A stretch of 64,000 nt of DNA from Cheiracanthium punctorium (lineage: Eukaryota > Arthropoda > Arachnida > Araneae > Cheiracanthiidae), in the NCBI GenBank assembly GCA_038373885.1, contig JAWZYV010017516.1:372001-436000 (forward strand), in the 5' to 3' direction. Under the pieces are notes generated by a model, which was not told the origin of the DNA, searched no databases, and saw nothing but the letters and a program-made list of their open reading frames with translations. The position numbers were made by a program, and so were the translations under genes. Of this stretch, positions 35,262 to 47,102 are shown one piece after another. Every line of letters begins with the position of its first letter. Position 1 is the stretch's first letter.

Positions 35262-35560
35262 TGTGCATCATGATCCGCGAGTGTGCCGTATTTGTTTTCC
35301 TTGTCCCATCAAATACTTCTTCAAAATCGAGTCTACAATAAAATCGTCTACTAAAACTTTTTCGCTATCCTCACCAGGAATATTCTTACTATACTCCATT
35401 TTTATTTACGCGAATATAGACACCAATACTCCAATTAAATAAACAGTAGGGTTTGCAATTTCTCGACAAATATGGACGATATCGCCAATCTCGGTGCAGT
35501 TTTGGGGACTTATCTTTTATGCTAAACTTGGCAATAAATCACCAAAAACGAAAAACCTTG
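35262..35560. repeat. Dispersed repeat family 3, copy A
   Basis: It is similar in the same order to 63178-63465: GAGTGTG.CGTATT, TGTCCCAT.AA, AAACAGTAGGGTTTGC..TTTCTCG.CAAATATGGA and GCCAAACTTAGC/GCTAAACTTGGC. Diverged. No coding frame is recognisable. Family unknown. Confidence 0.65.
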
Positions 35561-36334
35561 GCTAGTTTTCACATTTAATCTGGCAACCCTTTAAAGGTGA
35601 TTTGCCCTTTCACCAGGTAGACAAAAATCTTTATCTGAAATTAACAGCACTCAAGAGCTAAAAAGTACGTGAAAAACACCTTTTTTTTGTAAACTACCCC
35701 CTATTGAGATCGATTTTTAAAAACCCTTGAAAAAGATTTTTATGAATTTGAGTTCTATACTTTTTAATGCAAGAATTTTATGGGCAACAAAAAAGTAGTC
35801 TTATAAATAGCGGCCTACACACTCAAATTGTTTTAAGTGCACTAGCACGTGAACACTGCATTCTATTGAAATGAATTAAATTTAAACGCTCGGTAACGAT
35901 CAAGTGTTCGGAAAATCGAGTAGAGTCATTCCAGATTTTTTCCTTTTTAATCATGAGTCCATATTTAATTTATTCGCACCTTAACCTGTTTACGCGTAAT
36001 GGTGAAGATTTCCTTCTCCTGCCAGGGTTTCTTCCTCGTATTATTTAGGAATCTCAGCGGTATTTGGCTAACGATGGACTCCAAAGGATTTGACGACAAC
36101 ATCTGGACAGAACTTATGCAACGATGGGAGGGAATAGGTTAAACTTCGCTTTGAGAAGGGTACGATACATTCCTTAACTCTTTTTCCCTTATTTATATTA
36201 GAGAGACAGGAAACAAATGTCACCATTTTTACATAACATTCAAAGAAATAAATTTACAACAAGTTTTTGGTTACAAAAAAGCTGTATCTAAACATAGGAT
36301 TCACAATTGTTACAATTGTTACTTTTCGTCCAGA

Positions 36335-36870
36335 AAACAGAATATTGATAATTCATGTATACACGTATTTGTGATCTATTGAACATATTTTACAACAAGC
36401 AAGAATTTTATTGATAATATTTCTTTTTTTCTTTCATGGATGATGAGTACACTCCCTCTTTTTTCACGTCTAACCTCCATGGAGAACGATATTCAAAGTC
36501 TTCTGAAATTGGTTTTTAGGTATTTGTGAGTGTTGTATTTTACAACAAGAATTTTATGGATATCTCTTGTTCTCGTTGAGATCACGTGGGATATGTTAAA
36601 AGAACATTTTGGTTCTCTACCCCATCCATAGGTTAAAAATTTTGGAATATGTTGTCTAATCTAGCACATATGTTAAAAATCTCTTTGTCAAATTTTGTAT
36701 TATTAGCTTCAGTGGTTTTGACCAGGTGAAATACTGAGAAACGATAAAACGACACTACTTTCCGATCCCTCTAATAGTTAAGAAAAGTTATAACTTCACC
36801 CATTTCCAGGACGTCCAGAAAACGGAATATTGATAATTCATTTATACACGCATTTGTGATCTATTGAACA
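36335..36870. repeat. Dispersed repeat family 1, right copy, with flanking direct repeats
   Basis: The 36519-36800 core matches window positions 1-300. It is bracketed by a direct repeat of about 55 bp (AGAAAACAGAATATTGATAA at about 36335 and AGAAAACGGAATATTGATAA at about 36815, each running to TGATCTATTGAACAT). The bracketing could mark an inserted unit or a tandem array remnant. Confidence 0.6.
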
Positions 36871-38728
36871 TGCGATCTTTAGCTGAGAGATTTAGGTTAG
36901 ACTTTCTTATAGATATTGTATTGTTAGAACAGAAAATCAAAAACGCCCTTTCTTGTTATGCTTAACCTACGATTCCATGCATAATTCATGTAAATCAAAC
37001 GTTCGCCTGATGCAAATAAAAGAGAGACCTTTTCCTAAAAATAGTATTCTGCGGAACAACGTAATACATAATCCAGAAACAATTTGAAAAGGAAAAAATA
37101 AAGAGGAATAAGTATCGTGTCATCGAAAAGTTCATCTCTGTGAACAATACTTAAGTTGAATTGCATAAATAAACCCCCATAAAGCTCTTTTCCTTTCAGA
37201 ACATTATTTTCTTTTCCAAACATTAAACATGGCTTTCCTACAGTCGTGAAACGCAATTCCAAATGTAAAGTACTTCTCTATGATTTTTCTTTTCTTACGA
37301 GATCTGCAGTTATACAAAATGATATGTGTCGCTATTTAAAACAAAAAATATGAAATCTCTCAAGTTTCGATCTTGCTCTTTCCTCAATCGTTTGTTCCAC
37401 ATAAGTTCCCCTTTCTGCACAAGAAGAAAGTATACCATGAAGTTAGCCAAGTACCTCGATAAGCCTTCCAACTCCAGTTCAAACAAAGCAGCAGATGAGA
37501 GCCTCTCTTATCTCGACAAAATACATTGCATTTCTGCCAACTATATCATGGCTTCCTTAAATAATTTTAAAAAAGAATAAATTTTTGAGGAAAATGAGTT
37601 AAATTCAAATTAAATCACGCAGCTAGAAGCACTTTTGAAAATAAAATTTTACCTACAACAGGTAAAAATTTAAAGTCACGCATACCATTAAAAGAGCTAA
37701 CAATAAGACACATTTTTTTTTTTCCTGAAATACTTTAAATTTCATACAGCATACTTGTAACATGGTGTTGTATGTGCTTTTATACATAATTTATTTCAGT
37801 AAAAGCTTAAAACATTTTTGAAGTATGTATCCAATATTGAAACAGCGTTGAAAATGTTGTAAGTATAACGTCGCTAATACTTTCCCAATATTGAAGAAAT
37901 GTTTGAAATATTTCCAATGCTAAAGAAAGATCGGAGTAATAATAACGCCTCATTACGGTCGCCTAAATTCTATATACACACAATAACATTCTTTTCAACA
38001 TTCAATCTTTCCGCCATTATTTTTTTAACCTCAAGGACCATCTGTAAATGGGTGATTCCGCAAATATGGGAGTATTTGGGCTGTAAAAATTTATTAAAAA
38101 AATTAAAATTAGTTTAAAACTCTGAAAGAAATGAGAAAAATACGTCATTGGTTATAGAATTAGAATAAAAACATCAGCATAGCTTAATTGTTTGTACCTT
38201 ATTGTATACTTGTATATTTTCATTTGTATTATTTTAAAGACATGGCAATGGCGAAACGGGCATGTTAATGTCAGAATGTACTTTTTTATGATACTAATAA
38301 ACATGTAAATATTAAAACAATTTATAAAGGAATAAAAATATTTACCTAAAAAATAAAATGTACTATACTAAATGTATTTCAATAATTTATATAGTCTGTA
38401 GTCTAGTCACTTCTCGGTGACACACGTGGATAACATAAGAAAAGATGCATGTGGATGTCAAAACACAATTAAACGTTATCTCAACAAGTCAAATTTGAAG
38501 TTTTTCAGATTTTACTCCTAACAAGAAATTAAAAGTGCAAGATTCATCATGCTCTACAATCAAAATTTATTTGTAGTGGTATTTTTCTAGATTTCTAAGA
38601 TATTTGAATTACAAGGATTTAAAACACATACCTTGAAAATAAAGTTTCACTTATTCCAAATCACAAAATACTTTAAAAACAGCAAAATACAATTGCTGAC
38701 AGAAAGAACAACATATAATATTTCTTTT

Positions 38729-38730
<2 letters not shown>
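36871..38730. other. No supported gene; one weak coding-like frame at 37436-37580
   Basis: A + strand frame ending at 37580 (from MKLAKYLDKPSN to NNFKKE and stop) has somewhat protein-like composition, but no splice context or recognised motif. I would not call it a gene. The rest is AT-rich with homopolymers. Confidence 0.3.

Positions 38731-38763
<33 letters not shown>
38731..38763. repeat. Poly-T run, 33 nt
   Basis: This is an uninterrupted T run, preceded by TTTCTTTTCC. It could be the A-tail of a - strand retrocopy, but no SINE or LINE body is recognisable beside it. A similar 28-nt run lies at 40542-40569. Confidence 0.9.
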
Positions 38764-38764
<1 letters not shown>

Positions 38765-40196
38765 AGATGTTGCCACATTTAAAAATGAAATCTCCTAGAT
38801 ATACAGAAATATGTATACGTTTTACTGCGCAGATGACAGATAACTCTTGGACAAAAGTTTAAATTCATTTTTCGTGGTTAATTTTATTTTAGTTAATTTT
38901 CGCGATTAATATTTTTCCCGGATAACTATTTAATGCTGGAAAAAACCTGGAGAGGTGATCATATATTTTTACTTCAGATTCATTAGATTGTAAAAACTAT
39001 ATGCGTGGGACTGCCCCAGTGGATAACATTTCAATGCAATGACTAATTTTTTATGAATATTTTCTTTAGCTGAAATCCAGAATTATACTGCTAAAGAAGA
39101 AAAAACTGCAAAAATACTTTTTAAATCTTTTTTAAACATAAAAAAACACGGAACACAAACATTCCCGTATTTGTAGAATCATCACCCAATTGTATCAATT
39201 TTTATTGTGTAGCTGCTGTGTGTTCAGTGAAACTCACGCACATATTATACAAATATATGTTACAGTTACTGATGTGATTTGGAGACAATCATATTTTTGC
39301 AACAAGAGATATAGAAAATTATTAGATTTTTACCATTCGTTACTAAAAGTAATTTTGTCTTACCTACATGTTTTCATATATATATAATAATAATTTATTT
39401 TTCAAATATTGTGAGCACTGTGGTGTGGTCTTCATATTTTCAAATCCAGAATTAAAAAAATAAACATTAGGAATTAGTAAAAATTTGTTGAGTTTGTAGC
39501 CTCAATTTGGGGTACAATGAAACATGTTTCATTGTACACCTAATGAATTTATTTACTTAAATTAAAGATGTTAAATATTTAGATTGAGATTTCCATAGAG
39601 CACATAAAGTTAACAAGGTAGGTGACTTTAAATGCAAAGAAATGTACTCTGTTGGTGATATAATAAACTTACATCAAACGGAATACGAAGTTCTGCACGT
39701 CCAAGGTTCAAATTAGTGCATTCTTCGGAAATACATATTTATGAAAAAACTCTAATTTTATCAGAATTACCACCTTCTGTTTCTTCGGGTAGAATAGAAA
39801 GGGATGCAGAAATGGTAATTTTTAGTTTTATTTAAGTAAATTTAATATAAAATGAAAAACAATAGACTAATCTCTAACAAAAGTATCATGTTTTCACCTC
39901 AAGCTATAACAGTTTAATTAAATTTGGTTTTTTTTTTCATTTAAATTTAATATTTATATCTATAAATGTTTATTATAAATGTACATAAAACATATATGTT
40001 GAAATTTGAATTTTTACTCATATTATTTGAGTGTTTGTGAAGTGTTATTAAGTGTTTCGTTGTACCCGTACAATGAAACACTGCCGACCTTCACCTTTTG
40101 CAATTTTTTTTAAGTATGAAGATGCTATTTACGAACTCATAAAAGTTGATGGGGAAAAGAAAAGGTTAAGAGTTTTCATTAATTTTATTTTTGTTG
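38764..40196. other. No gene; two matching TACAATGAAACA hairpins
   Basis: TACAATGAAACATGTTTCATTGTA (39513-39536) is a perfect 24-bp palindrome. About 540 bp later AGTGTTTCGTTGTAC/GTACAATGAAACACT (40051-40082) forms a related hairpin with one G:T difference. They may be the ends of an old inverted-repeat element of about 570 bp; no target duplication was found. Confidence 0.5.
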
Positions 40197-40275
40197 TGGG
40201 ATTAAGGCCAACTATCTAACACGAGGGATCTAGGTCTGTGGGTGAGGTGCCCTCCGTGGGGGGTCTTTCTAAGGG
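40197..40275 (-). mobile_element. SINE fragment (same family as 41352-41571)
   Basis: It shares CTATCTA.ACGAGGGATC and GGGGATCTTTCTAAGG-type blocks with the tail part of the - strand SINE at 41352. The tRNA-like head is missing, so this is a truncated or decayed copy. Confidence 0.65.
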
Positions 40276-40540
40276 CAATTATCAGCGGTTTTTAGCTTCA
40301 GAAATTGCACTACCAAAGTAAAACAGTTCCTTTGAAATAAGATTATCGAAATTATTCAGATTTTTTATTTTATTTTATTTTATTTTTTTGCACGAAGCTT
40401 TGGATTTAGACTTAATTTAACAACTTAGGCGGCAAATATGTTATTTCGGTAAATACAATAACGAAAATAGAATAAGCTATTTATTTTTAAGTGCAATAAG
40501 ATTAAATGTATTGAGTTCAAACATTTTTCTTTTGTTAAAA

Positions 40541-40572
<32 letters not shown>

Positions 40573-41138
40573 GGCCCGTTATAATTGCCTCCACAACGAA
40601 TTTTATCTTCTAGTAAATAAAATCATAAAACAAGATTTACAGCTCAGAAAAAGTTAAAAAAACAAAATGTTCATTAGTTTCATCCGGGGCATGCACTTCA
40701 ACGCAGAACATTTTGTAGAACCTAGTATGAAAACTATTTAGCTGGAAATTAATAGAAATACAATGTGACCCTTGATGAAGCGCGGCATTACCTTAATGAC
40801 TGTAACAAAGGAAAGCCCATTTATAATAGAAAAAGAGTAGAAAAAAACATAAACCTTGTTCCGCCATTGCAAAGAAAGTTCCAGGAAGTGGTTTATGATC
40901 GTCGCAGGGTTCTTTTATAATGGGAAATGTAAAATTAGAGGAATGGGGGAAAATGTAAAAATCAATTCATAAAACGTATTTTATCAAGAGAAAATTTTAC
41001 GTCCGATATTTACAGAAGAAATTCCATTTATTTATCCCAATCGCTTTCAAAGAGTGAAAATTCATCAAGACAAATCATACTCCGAAAGTACCGCTGCATT
41101 CCTTGAAAAAATAAAGACTGATACAAATATTGGATATG

Positions 41139-41872
41139 CAGGGTTGTTCTCAAATTCGAGTGACGAATTCAAAGGGATGATAGTAGGCAACAAGAGGTGA
41201 AAATTTACCATAGAATACGGGATCGCAAACCACGTTGAGAGTGTGAAAATCATGAAAAGCGCAGTCTCAAAATAAGAGGAGGCGACAAGTAGATGCGTAT
41301 TGGCAATCCATATTGTTGAGCAGACATCAAAAGATTACATTAGATTTGATTTTGGGATTTGGGGAGATTATCTATACGAGGGATCAAGGACGAGGAGGAA
41401 TGTCATCCGCGGGGGATCTTTCTAAGGAGTCTTAACCTGTATTTATGTGAAGTTTCGGAGAAAACCACGGAAAACACCGAACGGCTAGATCGATGGACGC
41501 GACCTGGGTTTGAACCTGCACTTTCCCTTTCCCAGTTGAGAGCTCTATGCGCTCGATCACTGGTCGGGCTCAGACATCAAAAGCATTCTTAGCATCTTTG
41601 AGCGCATATGGGAATTGTTTTTATGTCGTTATGGATTGTGCAATGACGTCAGAGGGCGCCACTTCCAACAACTCTTGTAATAATGCATCAAATAAATGTT
41701 TTTGTAATTAGCATTGTACTTTTGTCTTTTTAGGGTGACCTACATGCGTTTCTCGCGATTTTCAATCTCTCAAAGGGGTTTTCACCAACCCCATGTACTA
41801 TCGTATGTTTTCATCCTCTTGATGCCTTCTGTCACCCCTTTCAATTAGTCGGTCGAATTTGAGAACACCCTG
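41139..41872. mobile_element. Inverted-repeat element inserted in the transposase relic
   Basis: The left end CAGGGTTGTTCTCAAATTCG and the right end (inverse CAGGGTGTTCTCAAATTCGA) are inverted repeats of about 60 bp, including AAAGGG.TGA.AG.AGGCA.C. The right flank is TA and the left flank TG, perhaps a decayed TA duplication. A Tc1/mariner-type non-autonomous element is likely. It carries a SINE inside (41352-41571). Confidence 0.75.
41352..41571 (-). mobile_element. tRNA-derived SINE, minus strand
   Basis: Read on the - strand it starts GAGCCCGACCAGTGATCGAG (A-box region), has GGTTCAAACCCAGG (B box), then a body with GTTTTCTCCGAAACTTCACA and GGATGACATTCCTCCTCGTC. It ends around AATCTCCCCAAATCCC. 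Unlike the SINE at 25709, the body is of a different family. It is nested in the element 41139-41872. Confidence 0.75.
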
Positions 41873-42347
41873 TATAGTGCATACTTTTTGAACATATTCC
41901 GGCTAGAAGTCCCCTGACGTTTCATTTGTGGACTACCGTGCCTTTCAAAAATTGAAGGATTTTGCTTCAACAAGAAGGTGGTTCCAGCCTACGGAATTTA
42001 GAGTTACATGCACTGTCTTGCAGTAAGAAAAAGAAATATTTTTCGTTTGGTATCAAAAACTTGTAAGCCCAATCGTTAGTTCTTATGTTACTCAAGATGA
42101 GTGAGATCCAGTTTCGTGAGTTTGTGCTGAATCCCCAAACGATTTTTTACATTTCCCCCCGCAAACTTGAACAGTTGGAGATAACTCCTTTTTGCAGCAA
42201 ACCCTTCAATTGAAAGAGCTCCTCTCTAAGTGCAAACCCAAGGTGATCGGTGGACTTTCTGGAAAATTGGGATAGAGGACTGGAAAGATATACCGGACCC
42301 GGGATTATCTTACCCACCCTGAGTAAAAAATGTAAGGCACCAGCAAT

Positions 42348-42727
42348 GATGTACCCACGGGCGTAATTATAGATTTGACACGGAAGAGGGGTCCATTTTT
42401 ACTATAAAATTGGATTGACGGTAAATTTTCTATAAATATTTTGTAAGAAATTTCCATTGCATTACAAATTTTCAATCTTCTTTGTAGTAAATTTTCTTTT
42501 ACTATAGTATCACTTAGTAATTGACTGTTACTTAATAAGTTTCTAAAATTGGTAAAATATTTTGAAAATGTTTATGAAATTTAAAACTATTTTTGCCGTA
42601 AATATTTTGAGGCACGGATACAAAAGGTGGCTATGCTGCCAAAGTTAACATTTTTGTGTAGACTAGGGGGGGGGGTCCAGGCCCACTAACTCCCCACCAC
42701 CTTTATATTCATCCGTGGATGCACCAT
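42348..42727. mobile_element. Possible MITE with CACGG-type ends
   Basis: TGATGTACCCACGGGCG at the left pairs, imperfectly and inverted, with CATCCGTGGATGCACCA at the right. The interior is AT-rich with a poly-G run. No clear target duplication was found, so the boundaries are tentative. Confidence 0.4.
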
Positions 42728-42881
42728 TATAAGCCGCTTTTGTTCTGATACTTTGGTATAAATTCATGGGAATAATTATGTCAAGTAATTTGAATTTTGC
42801 TCAGAGTTTTAAACTAGAGTAACTGAATGGATTACTATAAATTAAATATTGAATTACTAATGCAACAGACAACATTACATA

Positions 42882-44466
42882 CCGGTTGATCCAAAAGTCA
42901 GGACAAACTTTAAAAATTAATAAATCAAAAACCAATCAAGATACAAAGATATGGTTTGCACCAAACGGATGGAAAAGAAACCAGGTTTTATGTGGCAACG
43001 AAACGAAGATAGTTCTCTTGGTATCCAACAGATGGCGTTGTCGGATTTATGATATAGGATTATGTAAAGCGACAAGCAATATAAAAGGGAGCAACTGGAG
43101 CAGGTAATGGTAGTCGAAGCTTATACGCATGGAAATGCTGTCCATAGTTGAGAAAGCCCTCTTAGTCGAACTTTATTATAAGAATGCGGAAAGTTCCACA
43201 GCGGCATTGCGAGCATATCGCTACATGAAGGGCATGCGAGGCAGAAAAGGACCAGTAACGCCTTCTGCATTGATCAAAATGATGAAGAAATTTGAATCTA
43301 CCGGATCTTTGGCGTCACGTGCAAGAAGTGGTCGTCCCTCAACAGCCGCTGCTGTTGTCAAAACAGCGGAGCAGACGGTGCAATCCATATCGGCGATTTC
43401 TGCACATGGGGAGAGCAGTGCCCGAGAAGTTTCAAGGCAGACCGGAGTGTCGTACGGAAGTGTGTGGAGAGCACTGCGAATAACTCTAAAACGGTATTTC
43501 CATAAGTGCAACATAACTAAGAACTGAAACCTCCTGACTTCGACTTTCGTCGAGATTTTGCCAATTGGGTATTCAGTAAAATGGAAGAGCAGCACGACTG
43601 GTCTCACACTGTACTTTGGACGCATGAGGCGCATTTCACACTTTCTGGGGTTGCCGTTAACAGCCCCAATTGTCGAGTATGGACCACAGAAAATCGACAT
43701 GCATTTATTGAGGTACCCTTGCAACAGCCTAAAGTGACAGTCTGGTGTGGCTTCACTGCTGATTTCATAGTTGGTCCATTTTTTTAAAGGAAATCACACA
43801 GACGGGTTTCAAAACAGTTTCTGTCACTGGTCAGCGATATGCATCACTGTTACAGAACAACATTATTCCTGAACTGCAAGCGTGACGGGCACTTCAAACA
43901 GTCACCTTTATGCAAGATGGAGCACCACCTCATATTGCTCTGCCTGTGCAACATCTGCTACGCTCAACATTTGGGGAGGATCGCATTATCAGTCGCTGCT
44001 TTAATCAATCTCCCGATCTTACGACCTGTGACTTTTGGCTGTGGGGATTCTTGAAGTCAAAATTGTACCGCGACCAATCGGCATCACTAGCAGCACTGAA
44101 AGATGTCATCCGCCAAAACGTGTCTGCCGTAACGCAAGAAATGCTACTAAATGCTGTGAACGGTGTGGTGACTCGTCTCACAACTGTACTTCTGAATAAT
44201 GGGCAGCACATAATTTACTGTAGTACCGATTAACTGTAATTAAGCTGACTTGTAAGTTGTCAACATTTTTTCATTTGTAAATCATCTTTTGGTGAAATAA
44301 AACACTATAGCGCCATCTGTTGTTCGCCAACAGAACTATTTTCGTTTCATTGCCACATAAAACCCGGTTTCTTTTCCAACCGTTTGGTGCAAATCGTATC
44401 TTTGTATCTTGATTTGTTTTCGAATTATTAATTTTTAAAGTTTGTCCTGACTTTTGGATCACCCGA
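42882..44466 (+). mobile_element. Complete Tc1/mariner-superfamily element with long inverted repeats
   Basis: The ends CCGGTTGATCCAAAAGTCAG and (inverse) TCGGGTGATCCAAAAGTCAG open inverted repeats of about 155 bp, reaching CAACAGATGGCG at 43037 and its inverse at 44311. TA flanks both sides (42880-42881 and 44467-44468). The element is 1585 bp and carries one transposase, now broken. The arms differ by scattered substitutions, indicating age. It lies between older TE relics. Confidence 0.93.
43129..44233 (+). pseudogene. Transposase of the 42882-44466 element, inactivated
   Basis: The N-terminal part (43129-43527) is a helix-turn-helix head: EKALLVELYYKN, ALIKMMKKFESTGSLASRAR, GRPS and REVSRQTGVSYGSVWRAL. 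I relate it to the DUF4817-type head of arthropod Tc1/mariner transposases. The catalytic core continues in a second frame (43581-43787, LWTHEAHFTLSG to VWCGF) and a third (43910-44233, MQDGAPPHIA to CDFWLWGFLKSKLY). Two frameshifts and one stop (near 43883) separate the pieces. Where the family has the first catalytic aspartate (W-D-E-A-H-F) this copy has histidine. The second and third acidic residues are present with 37 residues between them. Inactive. Confidence 0.88.
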
Positions 44467-45116
44467 TATATATAGGATAATAAACTAAAGAGTAATTTAA
44501 AGTTTTCCAAAATTTATTTAAAAAAAAAAACAAATGTTCTAAGACTTCTGCCATTTTTATTATTTCTTTCCAGCCATTTAAAAAAAATCTAGTTGAATTT
44601 TAACACTTTGTATTTTTGTTGAATAAATCAAAGGAGAAAAAAAGTAATTTTTTAGAGAATAATTGACTTAACTTTCATATTTATATTTGTTTCTAAAGAT
44701 TAACTCTGGTGAATCCAATAACAATAATAATGCATTGTTCTGAAGATGCTTCATTGTATACTCATATCATAGTACAGGACTCTTTTTTAATACTTTATGC
44801 AATCTGATTTTTTTCAATGCAGGAAATAGTTTGTATTACTGAGAACGTACTGTAAAAATTTTATTGGAAGGTTCAACAAACACACTTTGGTAAATATACT
44901 TTTACATAAATTACAAAACCATAAAAAGGATTTAATAGTGTACTGTGCACATCAGAGTTAAGAATTCAATAAATTTAATATTTGCGAAGCAAAGAGTTAA
45001 CTGCTAAGTCAATCTTCTTTATTTTTTGTTTTCCATAGAGAAATTATTGAAATTTTCATAGAAATATTGTGTATAAAATTGAAGTATATCAAAAAGTGAT
45101 ATTTTCAAGTGTCCAC
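44467..45116. other. AT-rich spacer, nothing recognised
   Basis: There are no frames of note, no inverted repeats and no similarity to other parts of the window beyond AT-rich filler. Confidence 0.5.
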
Positions 45117-45685
45117 TGACCGTATTCATCAAGCATTTAAATTCATGAGTTAACTCAGCAGAACAAGTTACTTTAAAATCTTATTCACTGTGCCAAATAC
45201 AAGAGTGACTAAAGGCCTTATTACGAGGGCATATCTTCCAGCAATTTGGTTGCCGTAACCGCTTTCCTGGAAATTTCCCTAGGTTACCTACGAAAAGATC
45301 AACTCTGACTTTTTCGTCCAGAGACGAAAATATTGCTGTTTGTTGGTTGTTGGAATGCCAATTAATCGTAGAGTTTCCTATTTCTATGTCATGAGTAATT
45401 CGGCGAATCTCTGGGTTTTGTGAGTACCCACAAAAATTGTAATCACAGCGTCAACTTATTTTTTTTTTAAACTATGACAACACTGCATGCTCATCCAGGC
45501 TCATCTACATGCCAGAAAGAGTTGACGCAACTGTTTGCGGCAACCAAATTGCAGAAAATTTTGCCCCTGTTATAAGGGCTTAAGACATTTGACCAATTAC
45601 CGCGTTGTGTTTGAGAGTCAAACCGGCCATTCAGGTTATTTGATGCGCGGAGTCATGGTGTTTGGTGAATAGGACTTTAGAGAAT
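45117..45685. mobile_element. Possible outer inverted-repeat element (TATTCAYCAARCA ends)
   Basis: GTATTCATCAAGCATTTAA at about 45123 and, inverted, TCCTATTCACCAAACACCAT at about 45675-45656 form imperfect ends around the better-defined MITE at 45213-45580. A related CTTATTCACCAAACACTT sits at about 32170. The boundaries are tentative. Confidence 0.4.
45213..45580. mobile_element. PIF/Harbinger-like MITE
   Basis: The left end AGGCCTTATTACGAGGGC and the right end (inverse AGCCCTTATAACAGGGGC) are followed on both sides by the shared block GCAATTTGGTTGCCG. These are inverted repeats of about 50 bp. TAA flanks both ends (45210-45212 and 45581-45583), the 3-bp target typical of Harbinger elements. 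It is 368 bp without coding capacity. Confidence 0.7.
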
Positions 45686-45712
45686 ATTTCATGCTTCAGT
45701 CTTGACTAAAGT

Positions 45713-45816
45713 TTCTTATCGTGATTAAAAGACATAGAGTTCTTATCGTGATTAAAAGACATAGAGTTCTTATCGTGATTAAAAGACATAGAGTTCTTAT
45801 CGTGATTAAAAGACAT
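45713..45816. repeat. 27-bp tandem repeat, 3.9 copies
   Basis: The unit TTCTTATCGTGATTAAAAGA plus CATAGAG repeats from 45713, the last copy being truncated after 23 bp. Copies look identical. The unit length is a multiple of three, so it makes a spurious repetitive frame, but there is no gene context. Confidence 0.95.
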
Positions 45817-46229
45817 GTCCAATTTACTTTTTATTGCAGTCCATCTCGCATTACTAGAATGTTATTAATTTCAGTCATCCAAAATTCCATCCAGTCAGTT
45901 TCAGATACTTCTATTTCTTTTTTCTTTCCAATGGGGTAAGCAAGCAGCTTAAACCTGACTTCAACATTGAGGTTTCATAAAAGAATTCTCCCTGGTTATT
46001 TGTTATGAAGGAAAAACCACTTCATACTTTTTAGCTTTTCCAAGACTTTCGGTAGGGAAGGGATGGGGAGGGTTAAATCAGTTTTGCACTATTATGTTCA
46101 TTTCGTAGGAACTTTCAAGTCAGCAACATCCAAACTTTGGACAGAACAAAAAATACTGAAACCTTTTTAGGAATTGTCAAACGCATTGAAGTTATCATCT
46201 GTTATCTGAAGAGAGCAACTGTCTGAGAG

Positions 46230-46565
46230 AGTCTTAAGGACGTTGCACAGTTGCTTCCTTCTTTCACGAATCAGTGGTACACTAATTTCATTCCTCTGGA
46301 ACTCTGTGTTCTTGCGTTACTCTTGGGTGGAGCTTGCAATTTTTCAGGTTATACCTGGAAATTTTTAGAAGTAGTCTGTTAGCAAATTCATGCTATCATG
46401 TGTTTGAAGTCATAAGGATCTTGCACAGTTGCTCCCTCCTTTTACGAATCAGCGGTAGACTGCTTTCATTCCTCAGGAAGACGGTGTTCTTACGTGCCTC
46501 TTGGTGGAACTTGCAATTTTTCAGTTCGTACCTGTAAAATTTAAGAAAAATAATCTGTGACTAAT
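46230..46565. repeat. Tandem duplication, about 178-bp period
   Basis: AAGGACGTTGCACAGTTGCT (about 46237) recurs as AAGGATCTTGCACAGTTGCT (about 46415). The following ACGAATCAG.GGTA.ACT, TTTCATTCCTC and GGAACTTGCAATTTTTCAG blocks match in both units. Moderately diverged; no coding content. Confidence 0.8.
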
Positions 46566-46739
46566 ACTTCGACGTGAAACAATTTTCAGCACAAATTGGT
46601 ATGTTCTTTATTCAACGGTAATGGAGTGATGGCTAGTGACTTTAAAAGCTGGTGAGTTGGTGAATTCAATATCAAACAACCATACAAAGTAAAAAAGGAA
46701 TAAAATAAGTGAAATTGAATTTAAAAAATAAGGTGTTAG

Positions 46740-47102
46740 GTGCTCAGAGGAATCTGGAGCCAGGAGGATTCCAGTTCCGTCGCCAACTACTGGAGGTTGC
46801 GCGTTGAGGATCCATATAGTCAGCAGCCATTAGAAGTTGGTCCCAAAGATTTTCAACTGCGTTTAAGTACTGAGAATTTTGGCATCAGGAAAGTATGGTA
46901 AAATCCTCCTGCTCTGCTAACTACGCACGTACACCGTGCGCTGCATGTCATATCGCATTGTCCTGTAGGAAGATGCCACGAAGTTGGCAGAAAAAAGTCT
47001 GCATTTAGGAGTGCACATGGTTCCCCAAGTTTGTTACATACTTACTATAGTCTAAAGTACATCCACAATGGTGAGTACACTCAGAGAATGCCAAGAACTG
47101 TA
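46740..47102 (-). pseudogene. Tc1-like transposase relic, C-terminal half
   Basis: Read on the - strand, this gives GIFLQDNA, a stop, then HAAHGV and, after about 35 codons, NAVENLWDQLLM. These correspond to the second catalytic aspartate region (QDNA..H) and the last acidic region (PDLNPIENLWD in the family) of Tc1-type transposases. Several stops make it dead. The matching N-terminal half lies at 54828-55560 on the same strand, separated by the insertion 47103-54825. Confidence 0.55.

Larger units (their letters stand above)
40895..42010 (+). pseudogene. Mariner-like transposase relic, interrupted by an insertion
   Basis: The + strand frame from 40895 carries AGFFYNGKCKIRGMGENVKI, an in-frame TAA, then ILRPIFTEEIPFIYPN, KIHQDK and STAAFLEKIKTDTNIGY. 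These match, from memory of the family, the central DDE region of arthropod mariner-type transposases. The match breaks at 41138 and resumes right after the inserted element (41873 on) as CILFEHIPARSP. After a one-base frame change it continues as DVSFVDYRAF, the expected region around the last catalytic aspartate. The gene is dead: stop codon, frameshift and a 0.73-kb insertion. The N-terminal half was not found. Confidence 0.7.

Noticed and set aside
45721..45939. Frame with repeated VIKRHRVLI units
   Set aside because: It is a by-product of a 27-bp tandem repeat whose length is a multiple of three; no gene context.
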